DNA from: Cephalotus follicularis
Taxonomy: Eukaryota > Streptophyta > Magnoliopsida > Oxalidales > Cephalotaceae
Length of the DNA: 64,000 bases
NCBI GenBank assembly: GCA_001972305.1
Contig: BDDD01001369.1
Span: forward strand, 1 to 64,000
Direction of reading: 5' to 3'
In this document: positions 45,179 through 55,576 of the stretch, piece after piece
Position numbering within the stretch: the stretch's first letter is position 1
Layout of the letters: the number at the start of each line of letters is the position of its first letter
Program-made: the position numbers and the translations under genes
Notes under the pieces: model-generated
The model's input: the letters and a program-made list of their open reading frames with translations, nothing else
What the model was told of the DNA's origin: nothing
Databases searched by the model: none

Positions 45179-45844
45179 TGTTGACTTTTAGTCTCAATCC
45201 TAAGTTTTAATGATTACAAATTTGCATTTAACTTTGCTACTTTGTGTGCAAGAATCTTTCTGTGCAAGAAAAGATATAAGCAAAACAAATAAGTGCAAAA
45301 ACAGTGCAAAGCGTCGACTCTTTGATCAAAGCGTCTGCTCTTTAAGGTACAAAGCGTCGACTCTTTGTGCAAAGCGTCTACCTTCTAAGGCAGAGAACAA
45401 AATGGCAATTACAAAATGGCTAAAGCGTCGACTCTTTAGGTAAAGCGTCGACTCTTTATATATCCAACCTATTGAGAGGTTATTGTAAACACTACACCAA
45501 TTACTTCTATCATCCATTGTATTCGAGGGGAGTGAACCCTTGTAAGGTTTTTCATTGATTTACACCCGGAAGTTAAATCAAGTGTAAGGTGGTTGCTTTG
45601 ATTTGCACCCGTAAGCCAAAAATCAAAGGTTGCTAGGGGATTCTAGTGGAAACTCAAGAGGTCTTGAGAAAGTGGACGTAGGCACGGATTTGCCGAACCA
45701 CTATAAATTCGTTTGCACTTTCTATCCCTTAACTCTTTAATTGTTATTATTTGATTGTGCTTGTGTGAGTGTTTATGTTCATTGCTTAAATTGTATTTTC
45801 CGCATACAAAGTTATTAGTTAAAGGTTGCCATACGTTTCCAACA
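45179..45844. mobile_element. Solo LTR (family I), 666 bp
   Basis: It starts TGTTGACTTTTAG and ends GTTTCCAACA with the perfect 5 bp duplication GAGAT (45174-45178 and 45845-45849). The surrounding LTR F2 reads on across it. The TGTTGAC start resembles that of the SIRE-type copia LTR at 51331 (minus strand), so a copia origin is likely. It contains several AAAGCGTCGACTCTTT units (45306-45460). Confidence 0.85.
45306..45460. repeat. AAAGCGTCGACTCTTT repeats in LTR I
   Basis: Six copies of AAAGCGTC(G/T)AC-type units occur, four with the full GTCGACTCTTT. The unit is a near-inverted repeat around GTCGAC (AAAG...CTTT). Confidence 0.85.
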
Positions 45845-45960
45845 GAGATAACCCATTCATAATCTTCATTTCCGTCGTGAGGATTATGGGTGTTAAATCA
45901 CATCACTGGAGAGTATGGACATCTCTTTAGGGATTGACGAATGACGCCTACGGGTTAGGA

Positions 45961-46110
45961 CCGTTTTTACGGCCTAACATTATATCTACGGGTTATGACC
46001 GTTTTTACGACTTAATATTATATTTATGTGTTATGACCATTTTTACGGCATAACATTATGATCACAGGCTAGGACCGTTTTTACGTCTTAGTATTGATGT
46101 GGTCAGCATT
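45961..46110 (+). repeat. Tandem hairpin repeat in LTR F2
   Basis: Four units of about 38 bp are related to the 39517-39735 array. Unit 1 has arms GTTAGG and CCTAAC around the CCGT-TTTT-ACGG core. Unit 3 has GTTATG and CATAAC, a paired G/C to T/A change. Units 2 and 4 have partly decayed arms. Confidence 0.85.
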
Positions 46111-47552
46111 ATCTCTTCCCCACTCGGCTACGACCCTGAAAAGGTAGGTAGTCGATGGCAATACTATCTCGGGGCAAAGTAGTACTCAAACCTATGGATT
46201 GTTTGTCCCTATGTATAATTACTGATTGTTTATGGAGTGTCTGCAAGCCTATGGCCTTTGATGTGATTAGGACTAGCCAAGTATACCTCGCTTAGGGACG
46301 GTTGGTATATCGAAACTATTTGCAATTGGCATTCATGCATATAACATGCCATGCATATATATGGTTATACTATTGCATCACATAGCATACTGTTACACTG
46401 TCGCATTTCATGGCATATTGTCACACTGTTATACGGTTGCACACATACACTGTTATACTGTTGCATGCATAGCATATAATATACCTACTCGACTATATGT
46501 CGCTGACCCATTTCATTGTCATGGAATGGGCCAGGCCCATTTCATTGTAATGGAATGGGTCAGGCACAGGTGATGGACTATAGTAAATTAGACTGAGACG
46601 AATGGATTTCTATAGCAGGTTATGGATAATAACCATATTGTACATGGTCTTGCTTATGGTTGCTTGCATGAGTTGTATAAAAAGGGGCCTTATGTTTATA
46701 ACTGAACTATACGGACTTATAAGTTTTTTATGTTTAAGAGACAATCTAAAGATGTATAAGAGACATATTTTATTTCAGCTATTGACCTGCCGACATCTGG
46801 CAGTGCTTAAGATTTGTGTGTTGATGTACTGGATATGGATGGGTTCATCATTTGAGGTATTAGAATGTATAATTATGGATTTTCTCCTACGAGAGTGTGG
46901 TTTGCTGAGGGCTGAGCCCAACATATAAAATGTGTTTTCTTTACAAGGGCATCGTCCGATAAACGGATACTACATGCCCGATTTTTGTAAATTATAAGAG
47001 TTAGAATATATAATCATGAATGATTATTCCGCTCGCATGACTTTGATTAAGTTTTAAATTTATAGCAATTTTGGAATATGATTTATATATGAGATTGCAT
47101 CGATTGAAGGGACGGTGGTCACGTGTCTATAGGTCCACTAAGAGCAACCTAGAAGGGGGTGGGGCGGGGGGTGAATAGGTTTTATGCGGAAAATTAATCC
47201 TTTTCAATTTTAATTAGTAAGACAAAATATTCAAACAACCCACACAATAAAATTGCAATAATGTAAAAGAGTAAGGGAAAAGATATTGCAAACGATTTAT
47301 AGTGGTTCGGCCAAAATAAGCCTACGTCCACTTCTCCCAAGCTTCACTTGAGGTTCCATTAGATTCGTAATCCCCGATTACAATCCCTTGTTTGTGATTT
47401 TGAATCCGGTGTTTACTCACCTAGGTTTTTGAAGCTAAACCCTAACTTTCATTTTTACAACCTCAATCAAAACTCTTTCTTGGGTATTATCAACCCGGTT
47501 ATACAATAATGATTTTGTGTTTTTGATTTCAATGACCTCTAAGAAGGTTTGA

Positions 47553-50499
47553 TGTAATAACCGCAATTTCAATTGATGTATATTGATCCAATTATTGAAA
47601 TAAAATATGCATTTTGATTGAGTTGTTGTCCAATTACTATATTCTTCTGTGTTATTTATGTTTGGAAAGATTGGAGGTTCGTTTTGGTGAAAATCGAACT
47701 TAAGAAACCCTAAAACAGCCCTTGGTAGCCGACTGTCACAGGGGAGCAGTCGACTGCCTGATGCGTGTTGTGGACAGTCGACTGGCCCATGCATCCAGTC
47801 GACTGGAATTGCGACAGAACAGGTGTCTGTGCATGCCTGTAAGCTGAATAACGGGGCTTTGCATGAAGGGACAAGTGTTGGGAGGCGACACAAGCTGCCA
47901 GAACATGCAAAGACATGCTTGCATGTGCTCTGCATCTTGCAGACCTGCCACCTGCAACATTGAAAAGAGAAATGAGTAAGAAACAAAGGCATGTGAAGGG
48001 GAGAAGAAAGGAAATTGTTAGTGTAAAGGACTCTGGCGAAATTAAGCACTCCTGAGCCTATATCAGCTGTGCATAAGCTGAGGGTAAATGCAAGAAACAC
48101 TAAAAATTGAGGAACTGCTGGAGAATTGGAATTTGCATGCTTGAAGTTGGAGACTCCAAGAGTGAGTGAACAAGAGAACCAAACTTGGGGACTTTCCTGG
48201 TAAGTTCCAATCAGAAATCTCTGTTAGGAGATGATGTAACTAGAATGTGTTATACCTTCTGTTAAACATGGTTAATGTTAACAACTTGAGAATTGATTTG
48301 AAATGGTAAAGGAAAGAAGCAAGGAAAATGGATATTAGAGAATTTTAGTAATTCTAGTTCGAATTGTTGTTGTGAGTTAATTGTTATAACTACTGATTCC
48401 CCTAAGTATATACTTACATCTTCTGCCAACTTTAATACCAAAGAATCCGAAATTGAATGGTGTTGGCTTAGATCAAAAGGAGGTAGTTAAATGGAAATTA
48501 AGACTTAGGGAATGGATGATTGAACTTCTGTTATATTATAGTTGTCATAGAGTTACTGTGACTGATGCATGTGTTTATAAACATACATGCATAAACTGAA
48601 TTGCTGAGATTAAAAGAAGTGTTGGTGAAAGCTTGGAAAAAGGCTTTGGAAACCTTAAAGAGAAAGATCACTTGCAATTGATCTTGGGATAGCAATTGAG
48701 GTAGGGGTAGTGTTATGTTTTGGAAGATATGTTCATGCATTTCATGTATGTTAATTTCTGATTGCATTGGAACTGATTGGCATTGAAATTGGATTACATA
48801 TACACTGTTCTGCCTGCATTCTGTGCAAAAACAGTCGACTGGCATTGAAAACAGTCGACTACATAATTGATCCAGTCGACTGGCAAAGCCCAGGAGTCGA
48901 CTACACAACCCAACAGCCGACTGGTTCTTGAAGGCAGTCGACTGTTCTGGGCAGAAATTGCATAATGATTGATTGAATTGCTACTGTTTTGCATTGCTAT
49001 TGATTTGTATATGCTACCATCATATAGTATGTACTGTTTGATGTTATTTAACATCATTACTACTGATATTTCGATGATCGAACGAACTAGGTGCTATATG
49101 CACAATTCATGGTTTTAAACACCATTGTCAAATGGAAACTATTGTTTACAAAAAACCACTGATTTATGATATTGTTACTGTATATGCTATCTCATCATAG
49201 TATATATACCAATGACTGTTATACCTACTGTTTTCATACTCTAATGATCAAATCAACTATGTGCTATAAGCACAATACATGGGATTATCTATCACTGTCA
49301 ATTGAACACCTATTGCTAAAAAGGTACTACTGATTTTCCTCCTACATGAGAGGTACTTACAGTTTTGTTTCCTCAACTGGAATCCACTACTGTACTGATA
49401 TCGTTTCCTCACATGAGATGTACGATCACTGGAATGATATATGTTTCTAAAGAAAACACTGGACATTGCATATTATCTATTTATGTGATATTACTACTGA
49501 ATTGTACTGATTGAATTGATTGTCTATGTTACTACCGTAGTTAGTGATGGAGGATATCACTAATTATGGATGTGATCCTGGGTGCCAGGAGATGGCCAGA
49601 GTATCACCAAACTGTCTGCAATTACAGAAATTGCTGTTAAACTACCCGCCAACGCCGGTAGTAAATGTTACCTATTTTCTTTACAGGGGGCATAGTCCTA
49701 TAAATAGATACTACATGCCCGATTTTCGTAAAAATTTAAGAGTTAGAAATTTTTTTAAAGTTTTGGAAAAGTCAAATTTTATGAATGGTTTTGGAAAGTC
49801 TTGAAGCAGTTTTAAGTTATAAAATCCATATGGTGACTTCCGAAAGGAAGTTGTCATGTGGAACGTCATATCCGTTCTCGGTAGGATTTTGGTTGGTACC
49901 GGGAACGGGTGTGACAAGTTAGGTGGTGCACAGTTGGTGCTAGGAGTTAGCGACATGTGACACCCAAACCACTGAATGAATTGATTGTACCCTTGTGCGG
50001 TATCTTTGCATTTGTACTGTTTATGGCCACTTGGCATGATTGCTCATATATTGGCTCACTGAAATGATATTTTATATAAACTGTCATACATACTGCGTTC
50101 ATATATTCCTTAGCATGCATTATCTTCCTACTTAGCCAAGTGAGGACAATGACTAACCCCCCTACAGTTTCAGATTAAGCGAAGACTGGGAGCTGCGACT
50201 GAAGCTTGGAGAGCTTCTACTTTTGTCGCTTTGAGGTTGTTATTTTCCTTTGACGTATTGTAATGAAATGAACGAATCATACCTCGTTTATGTTGTTTCC
50301 TTATGTTAAGGATAATGTTGGCTTGTACCCGCACGTAGTATGGGATGCGTGCGGATGACTTGAAATTTTATATTCCGGCTTATTGACTGATTCCGCATAT
50401 TGTTATATTCTGTTAAATGAAATGCTGGAATGTATGTTTAATACTGATATCACCATATATGTTGTCTTATGGTATGGAACCGAAAAACGGGGTGTGACA
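47553..50499 (+). mobile_element. Solo LTR (family B, second copy)
   Basis: 2947 bp, starting TGTAATAACCGC and ending GGGGTGTGACA, with a perfect duplication TTTGA (47548-47552 and 50500-50504). It is the same family as 643-3331 but in the opposite orientation and at an independent site. It carries both AGTCGACT clusters (47728-47815; 48830-48950). Positions 49674-49916 are foreign: the terminal 243 bp of a family D-type LTR. Confidence 0.88.
49674..49916 (+). repeat. Patch of family D LTR 3' end inside solo LTR B
   Basis: Copy 643-3331 has about 25 bp here. This copy has 243 bp matching the last 243 bp of the LTR ending at 60086, down to the exact terminus GGGTGTGACA. It includes the conserved hairpin (49688-49720). 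Confidence 0.82.
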
Positions 50500-50741
50500 T
50501 TTGATGTTGAAATAGTAAGGCTCACAAAAATAAAACTCTAGAAGTTGAGTAGCTTTTGATTTGAAAGATAGACTTTGTTCTTGCTTGCTTGGGTTTTTTT
50601 CTTCACTGAATCCAGCCGCTATTTATAGCATTCTTGCATGATATATCTGTTTAAGTTGTCATAGAGCTGCCTTAATTGATTTGGGGAAGGTTGGCTTTTA
50701 ATTTGGCTGCTCAAAACTAGCCGTTATGTGTGTCAGACTCT

Positions 50742-51195
50742 GTTGGGCGTTAACGCTTACGAATGTCATTGACGTCTATCCCTTTATGTGTTAACTCCAT
50801 TGTTTCTTCGCGTTGACTCCATTAGCTACTGTCTGATTTCTGTATTATTGGCGTTGATGTGTACTTATGGCGTTGACGCCAATATCCTTTATGTTGACTT
50901 CATATTCCTTTTGCGTTAACGTCTAAGTCACTCTGAGATTTTTTCATTCTTTTGCATTGACGTCTTCATCATAGGTGTTGACGCCAATATGTCTTCACGT
51001 TAAAGTCCAAAGCTACTGTTCGAAATTGCACCTTTTGGCGTTGACGTCTTCCTTATGGCGTTGACGCTAATAATGCAATTCCCAGCACATTGACGAGAAT
51101 AATTAACACGTTGACGAAGATCATATTGCAAAGCCCAAAACACGAACTCAAGCCCAGCACGTTGATGCCTAGAGTATAGTCGTTGACGTCAATAT
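50742..51195. repeat. CGTTGACG motif array in the copia LTR
   Basis: About a dozen irregularly spaced words of the type GCGTTGACGCC, GTTGACGTC or CGTTAACG occur within 450 bp of the copia LTR. Confidence 0.8.
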
Positions 51196-51332
51196 GACAG
51201 ATATGCACATTTATGCCTGTTTTGACTTGCAAGTTCCTATTTGTTACTTTCAAACATATCCTTCACATTAACAAACAGATTAGGTGTTTTGTTATCATCA
51301 AAACCAAGATTGTAACACATAAATGTCAACAA

Positions 51333-51346
51333 TCTCCCCATTTTTG
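51333..51346 (-). other. Polypurine tract of the copia element
   Basis: On the minus strand CAAAAATGGGGAGA stands one base before the LTR start TGTTGACATT. It has the expected position and composition. Confidence 0.85.
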
Positions 51347-52044
51347 ATGATGACAAAACATTCATAAATAAAAAGCTTCAATACCATTTTGAAACATGAA
51401 CTCCCCCTTAACCTATGCATAAAGCTTTCCTTTAACTTATGCTCATTATACCGAAAGATAAAGCATTCATTCTCTATATTCATTTATAGTCTTTAAAAGC
51501 AAACTCTCCCTTAACAGGCATTAAGATTAAACTTTTTATACCAAGAACCTTACTCTAACCACACTTATGCATAAACACTATCACACTTACACATCTTTAA
51601 TACCACTTCATACTATGAACACTCTTCTTACTCATATTCCACCAATACATAAACATCAGAAATTTTAAACATTCAAACACTTCAAAGACATTAAACATAT
51701 GTAGCCTTCTAATTTTCTCCACCTTTTTGGAAACCATCAAAAAGGTTAGTAAAGACATAAACATAAACACACATTATTTTCCCCCTTAATAATGCAATTA
51801 AGCATTGTATATGTTATTAATCCAAGAACAAGATAGATCATTCAAAATCCAATTATTCATCATTGGTCTCCCTTAGTAATGACATAAACATTAGAAGATT
51901 ACAAAAACAAAATCGAAGAACCGATGTTCATTGAAACATATAGTTTTCTCAGGACGATTTAACAGCTGCAAATTTGATGTATGATTTAAGAATGATTGGC
52001 GCAGCAATGCAATAATTAGAACATCAATTTTGAGAAACACATAA
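51347..52044 (-). other. Copia 3' untranslated stretch
   Basis: About 700 bp lies between the RNase H stop and the polypurine tract. It has no ORF of note and is A/T-rich. Confidence 0.65.
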
Positions 52045-53786
52045 TTACTCAATTTCACACAATCCTAATTCCATTCTTAATTTAGAGAATGTTTGTTCAT
52101 CTAGAGGTTTTGTAAAAATGTCCACTATTTGACTTTGTGCAGTGATATGTGTGAGAACAACATCACCTTTTTCTATATGGTTTCGAATGAAATGATGTCT
52201 AATGTTAATGTGTTTAGTTCTAGAATGATGGACAAGATTTTTAGATAAACAAATGCTACTCGTGTTGTCACATCTTATTGGGATCTTACTAAAATGATAA
52301 CCATAGTCAACTAGTTGTTGTTTCATCCAAAGTGCTTATGCACAACAACTACCGCCGCAATATATTCGGCCTCGGTAGTAGAAATAGCAACAGAGTTTTG
52401 TTTCTTGCTAAACCAAGAAACAAGCATGCTACCTAATAATTGACATGAGCCGCTTGTACTTTTCCTATCAACTTTGTATCCACCAAAGTCAGCATCAGTG
52501 AAAGTATACAATTCAAAACTAGATTCTCTAGGATACCATAAACCTAAAGAAGGTAAGTATGCAAGATATTTGAAGATACGTTTTAAGGCAAATAAATGAG
52601 ACTCTTTTGGACTAGCTTGAAAACGAGCACATAAACACACAGCAAATAAAATGTCTGGTCTACTAGCAGTAAGATACAATAATGAGCCTATCATGCTTCT
52701 ATATAGCTTTTGATCAATGAGTTTACCTTTCTCATCCTTATCAAGCCTTGTTGTAGTGCTCATTGGTGTCTTACTTTGCTTTGCATTTTCCAATCCGAAG
52801 CATTTGAGAAGATCCTTCACGTACTTGGATTGGTTGATGAATATTTCATCTTTGAGTTGTTTTATTTGAAGTCCGAGAAAGAAGCTAAACTCTCCCATCA
52901 TGCTCATCTCAAATTCATCTTGCATTAGTTTAGCAAAGTCCTTACACAAAATTTCTTTAGTGAAACCAAAAATAATATCATCAACACAGATTTGTACTAT
53001 GAGTACATCTTCATCTTTTATTTTAGTGAACAAGGTCATATCAACAAAACCTCTTTTAAAATCATTTGAGATAAGAAAATTACTCAATCTTTCGTACTAA
53101 GCTCTTGGATCTTGTTTCAAACCATACAAAGCTTTTTGTAATTTAAAAATATGGTTAGGAAGGTGTGGATCTATAAATCTGGGAGGTTGTTCAACATAAA
53201 CTTCCTCTTTGATAAAACCATTTAATTAGCACTTTTGACATCCATTTGAAATAAGTTAAAATTTTTATGAGATGCAAATACAAGTAACATTATAATTGAT
53301 TCTAACCTAGCTACTGGGGGCATAAGTTTCATCAAAATCTATTCCTTCTTGTGAATAGCCCTTAGCAACTAGTCTAGCTTTATTTCTTACAATGATACAT
53401 TGATCATCCATTTTGTTTCTAAAAACCCATCTAGTACCAATTATCGAATGATTATTAGGTCTAGTAACTAGTTTTCATACACTATTGCGTTCGAATTGAT
53501 TTAACTCTTATTACATAGCAATAATCCAGTTTTCATCATTTTCGGCCTCAATTATATTTTTAGGCTCAATTTGAGATAGGAAAGCTAGATAATTACATGC
53601 ATTAGAGGAAGATCTAGTAGTTATACCTCTAGTAGGATTACCTATGATAGCATCAAGAGGATGACTTGATTTGTGTTTCCAATTTCTTACTTGAAGAGTG
53701 CTTTGTTCCGGAGGAGTTTCTTCTAGCGTTTGTTCCTTTTCTTGTGGCAACTCTTCAATTGGAGATTGTTTATCAACTAAAGTCAT
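52045..53786 (-). pseudogene. RT and RNase H of the SIRE-type copia
   Basis: It begins with the pol linker (53786-53511, HPLDAIIGNPTRGITTRSS; IEPKNIIEAENDENWIIAM). RT follows with [27 protein letters not shown], a TAG at 53098-53100 where Trp is usual, then the catalytic box ICVDDIIFG (YVDD is usual, so Tyr has become Cys; both Asp kept). RT continues FFLGLQIKQ and YRSMIGSLLYLTASRPDI. RNase H shows TDADFGG, KSTSGSCQLLG and STTEAEYIA. A frameshift near 52325 separates the end, KQQLVDYGY, CDNTSSICLSKN and HIRHHFI-like sequence to 52045. Non-functional. Confidence 0.9.
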
Positions 53787-53882
53787 CTCGTTGACTTTTT
53801 CTTGAAGAAAATTTACATCATCATCATCTTCTACTTGTCTAGAAAGCGTAATGTTAGATTCATCAAAGATAACATGTATGGA

Positions 53883-54725
53883 TTATTCTACTACTAATCT
53901 ATTCTTATTAAAGATTCTATAAGTTTTACTAGAATTAGAATAGCCAAGAAATATACCTCCATCCGCTTTGGCATCAAACTTACCAAGGTTGTCCTTGCTG
54001 TTATTGTGCACAAAGCACTTGCATCCGAACGTATGAAAGTAACCAATATTAGGCTTTCTCTCCCTCCATAATTCATATGGAGTCTTTTTGTGAATTGACC
54101 TTATTGTTATACGATTTAACACATAGCAAGCGGTATTAACGGCCTCGGCCCAAAAATATTTTGGAAAATAGTTTTTGCAAAGCATAGTTCTAGCCATTTC
54201 TTGTAAGGTTCTATTTTTTCTCTCTACAACTCCATTTTGTTTAGGAGTTGTAGGAGCAAAAAAATTATGTTCAAAACCATTTTCATTACAAAAATTTTTA
54301 AAGTCCATATTTTCAAATTCTCCACCATGGTCACTTCTTATTGACTTAATGATAGAGTTTCTTTTGTTTTGAACCTTTTTACAAAAATATTTGAATTCAT
54401 TGAAAGCATCATTTTTGTGGGCTAAAAAAAGAGTCCATGTAAGCCTTGAAAAATCATCCACAATAACAAAGGCATATAGTTTGCCACCAAGACTTTTAGT
54501 TCTAGATGGTTCAAACAAGTCCATATGTAATAGTTGCAATGGAATAGTTGTAGAGACTTCATTTTTACTTTTATAAGAAGATCGAGTTTGCTTTCCCATT
54601 TGACAAGCATCACACATTTTATTTTTTTCAAAAGAAAGTTTGAGAAGGCCTTTAACTGGATCATATTTTAAATTTTTTGAAATAGTGTTCGTGCTAGTAT
54701 GACCAAGTCTCCTATGCCTAACCAA
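53883..54725 (-). pseudogene. Integrase of the SIRE-type copia
   Basis: A 280-residue open stretch. The GAG-pre-integrase zinc region reads RHRRLGHTSTNTI and CDACQMGKQTRSSYK. The catalytic core has D in LLHMDLFEPSRT and FVIVDDFSRLTW, D in IRSDHGGEFEN and E in QNGVVERKNRTLQEMAR. The C-terminal region reads YFWAEAVNTACYVLNR, TPYELWRERKPN and GIFLGYSNSSKTYR. All three catalytic acidic residues are present, so this domain alone looks intact. It inserts cDNA into host DNA as part of the polyprotein. Confidence 0.92.
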
Positions 54726-55108
54726 CTATCATCAAAATTCATTGAGACAAGGCATTTTACATTTTGGGAATCAAGATCTTTTAAATTTACAACATAAACA
54801 TTGTCTTGTCTATAACCAATGAATCTGATTGACTTATCTAAGATGTTGACAACTATGCAATGTGTTTTTTCGAAATTAACTCTATAACCTTTGTCACATA
54901 ATTGACTTATGCTAAGAAGGTTATGTTTGAGTCCTTTAACATACAAGACATTATCAATAGAAGTTGAAGAGTTTTTACCTATAATGCCAACTCCTTCAAT
55001 TTTTCCTTTTGCATTGTCCCCGAATGTCACTTGTCCTCCATCTTTTGGCTTTAGGGTGATGAATTGATCTTTGCCACCGGTCATGTGTTTGAAGCATCCA
55101 CTATCCAT
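54668..55108 (-). pseudogene. Protease of the SIRE-type copia
   Basis: The domain starts at the active-site motif MDSGCFKHMTGG (D-S-G kept), continues DGGQVTFGDNAKGKIEGVG and NVLYVKGLKHNLLSISQLCD, and ends in the region leading to integrase. A change of frame occurs near 54700 before the integrase ORF. It lies directly downstream of the gag end, as in copia elements. Confidence 0.9.
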
Positions 55109-55136
55109 GTACCATTGATTGGATTTGGAGAGCTCC

Positions 55137-55576
55137 TACATAAAGACAAAATCAAGTTGATTTCTTTGGTACCCAAATGGCTTTGGGTCATTTGAGGTTA
55201 GTTGGAATAGTTCATTTGGAACCAAAATCTTTTTAGTTTTAGCACCTATCCTTTTACGCACACAAGTGGTAGATATATGACCATTTTTTTCACAAAAATT
55301 TCAAGTTACTACTTTATTATTTTTCTTTCTATCAATCAAATTTTTAAGATGTTTTACCTTATTCATCTCATCATAGCCCAATCCGGCTCTATCAAAGACA
55401 CGTCTTTGAACTCCTAGTAGTCTATCCAATTTTTCACTACTATTAGAGAATTTTGAAAAGGTTTTTCTTAGAGCATCAATTTCTAATTTTAACTCTAGAT
55501 TTTCCTTTTCTAGACTTGATTCTTTTACAATTCTAATTTTCTCTTCCTTTTGTTTCTCAAAGAAGAGTTGTGACAA
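55137..55576 (-). pseudogene. C-terminal gag of the SIRE-type copia, truncated by gypsy D
   Basis: A Glu/Lys/Leu-rich coiled-coil-like segment (EKENLELKLEIDALRKTF) is followed by SNSSEKLDRLL and RVFDRAGLGYDEM. A TGA lies near 55301. The same frame then shows one zinc-knuckle NFCEKNGHISTTCV, and a TAG near 55137 precedes protease. The N-terminal gag is removed by the insertion at 55569. Confidence 0.82.

Larger units (their letters stand above)
44926..47123 (+). mobile_element. LTR fragment (family F, copy 2), interrupted
   Basis: It matches copy 1 from about 39165 onward: GGACTTCCTTTCCATTGTTTT, the GAGACCTA block, the hairpin array (45961-46110), the CACTCGGCTACGA block and the terminal hairpin (46947-46979). 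Its 3' end is cut near 47123 by the copia element. A 666 bp solo LTR sits inside it. Confidence 0.75.
47124..51331 (-). repeat. 3' LTR of the SIRE-type copia, split by solo LTR B
   Basis: It consists of 47124-47552 plus 50505-51331, about 1.26 kb. On the minus strand it starts TGTTGACATTTATGTG after the polypurine tract. The far end contains CTAGGTTGCTCTTAGTGG, typical of this LTR type. The 47124 end is approximate since the matching 5' LTR is outside the window. Confidence 0.75.
47124..55568 (-). mobile_element. Ty1/copia element, SIRE type, interrupted and truncated
   Basis: On the minus strand the order is gag end (55576-55137), protease, integrase, RT, RNase H, a non-coding stretch, polypurine tract and 3' LTR. 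The domain order PR-INT-RT-RH is that of Ty1/copia. Gag and linker sequences of SIRE style (LDRLLGVQRRVFDRAGLGY; SHPLDAIIGNPTRGITTRSS) support the lineage. The 5' part lies beyond the gypsy insertion at 55569 and outside the window. Stops and a frameshift interrupt pol. No env-like ORF is seen in the 51347-52044 gap. Confidence 0.9.
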
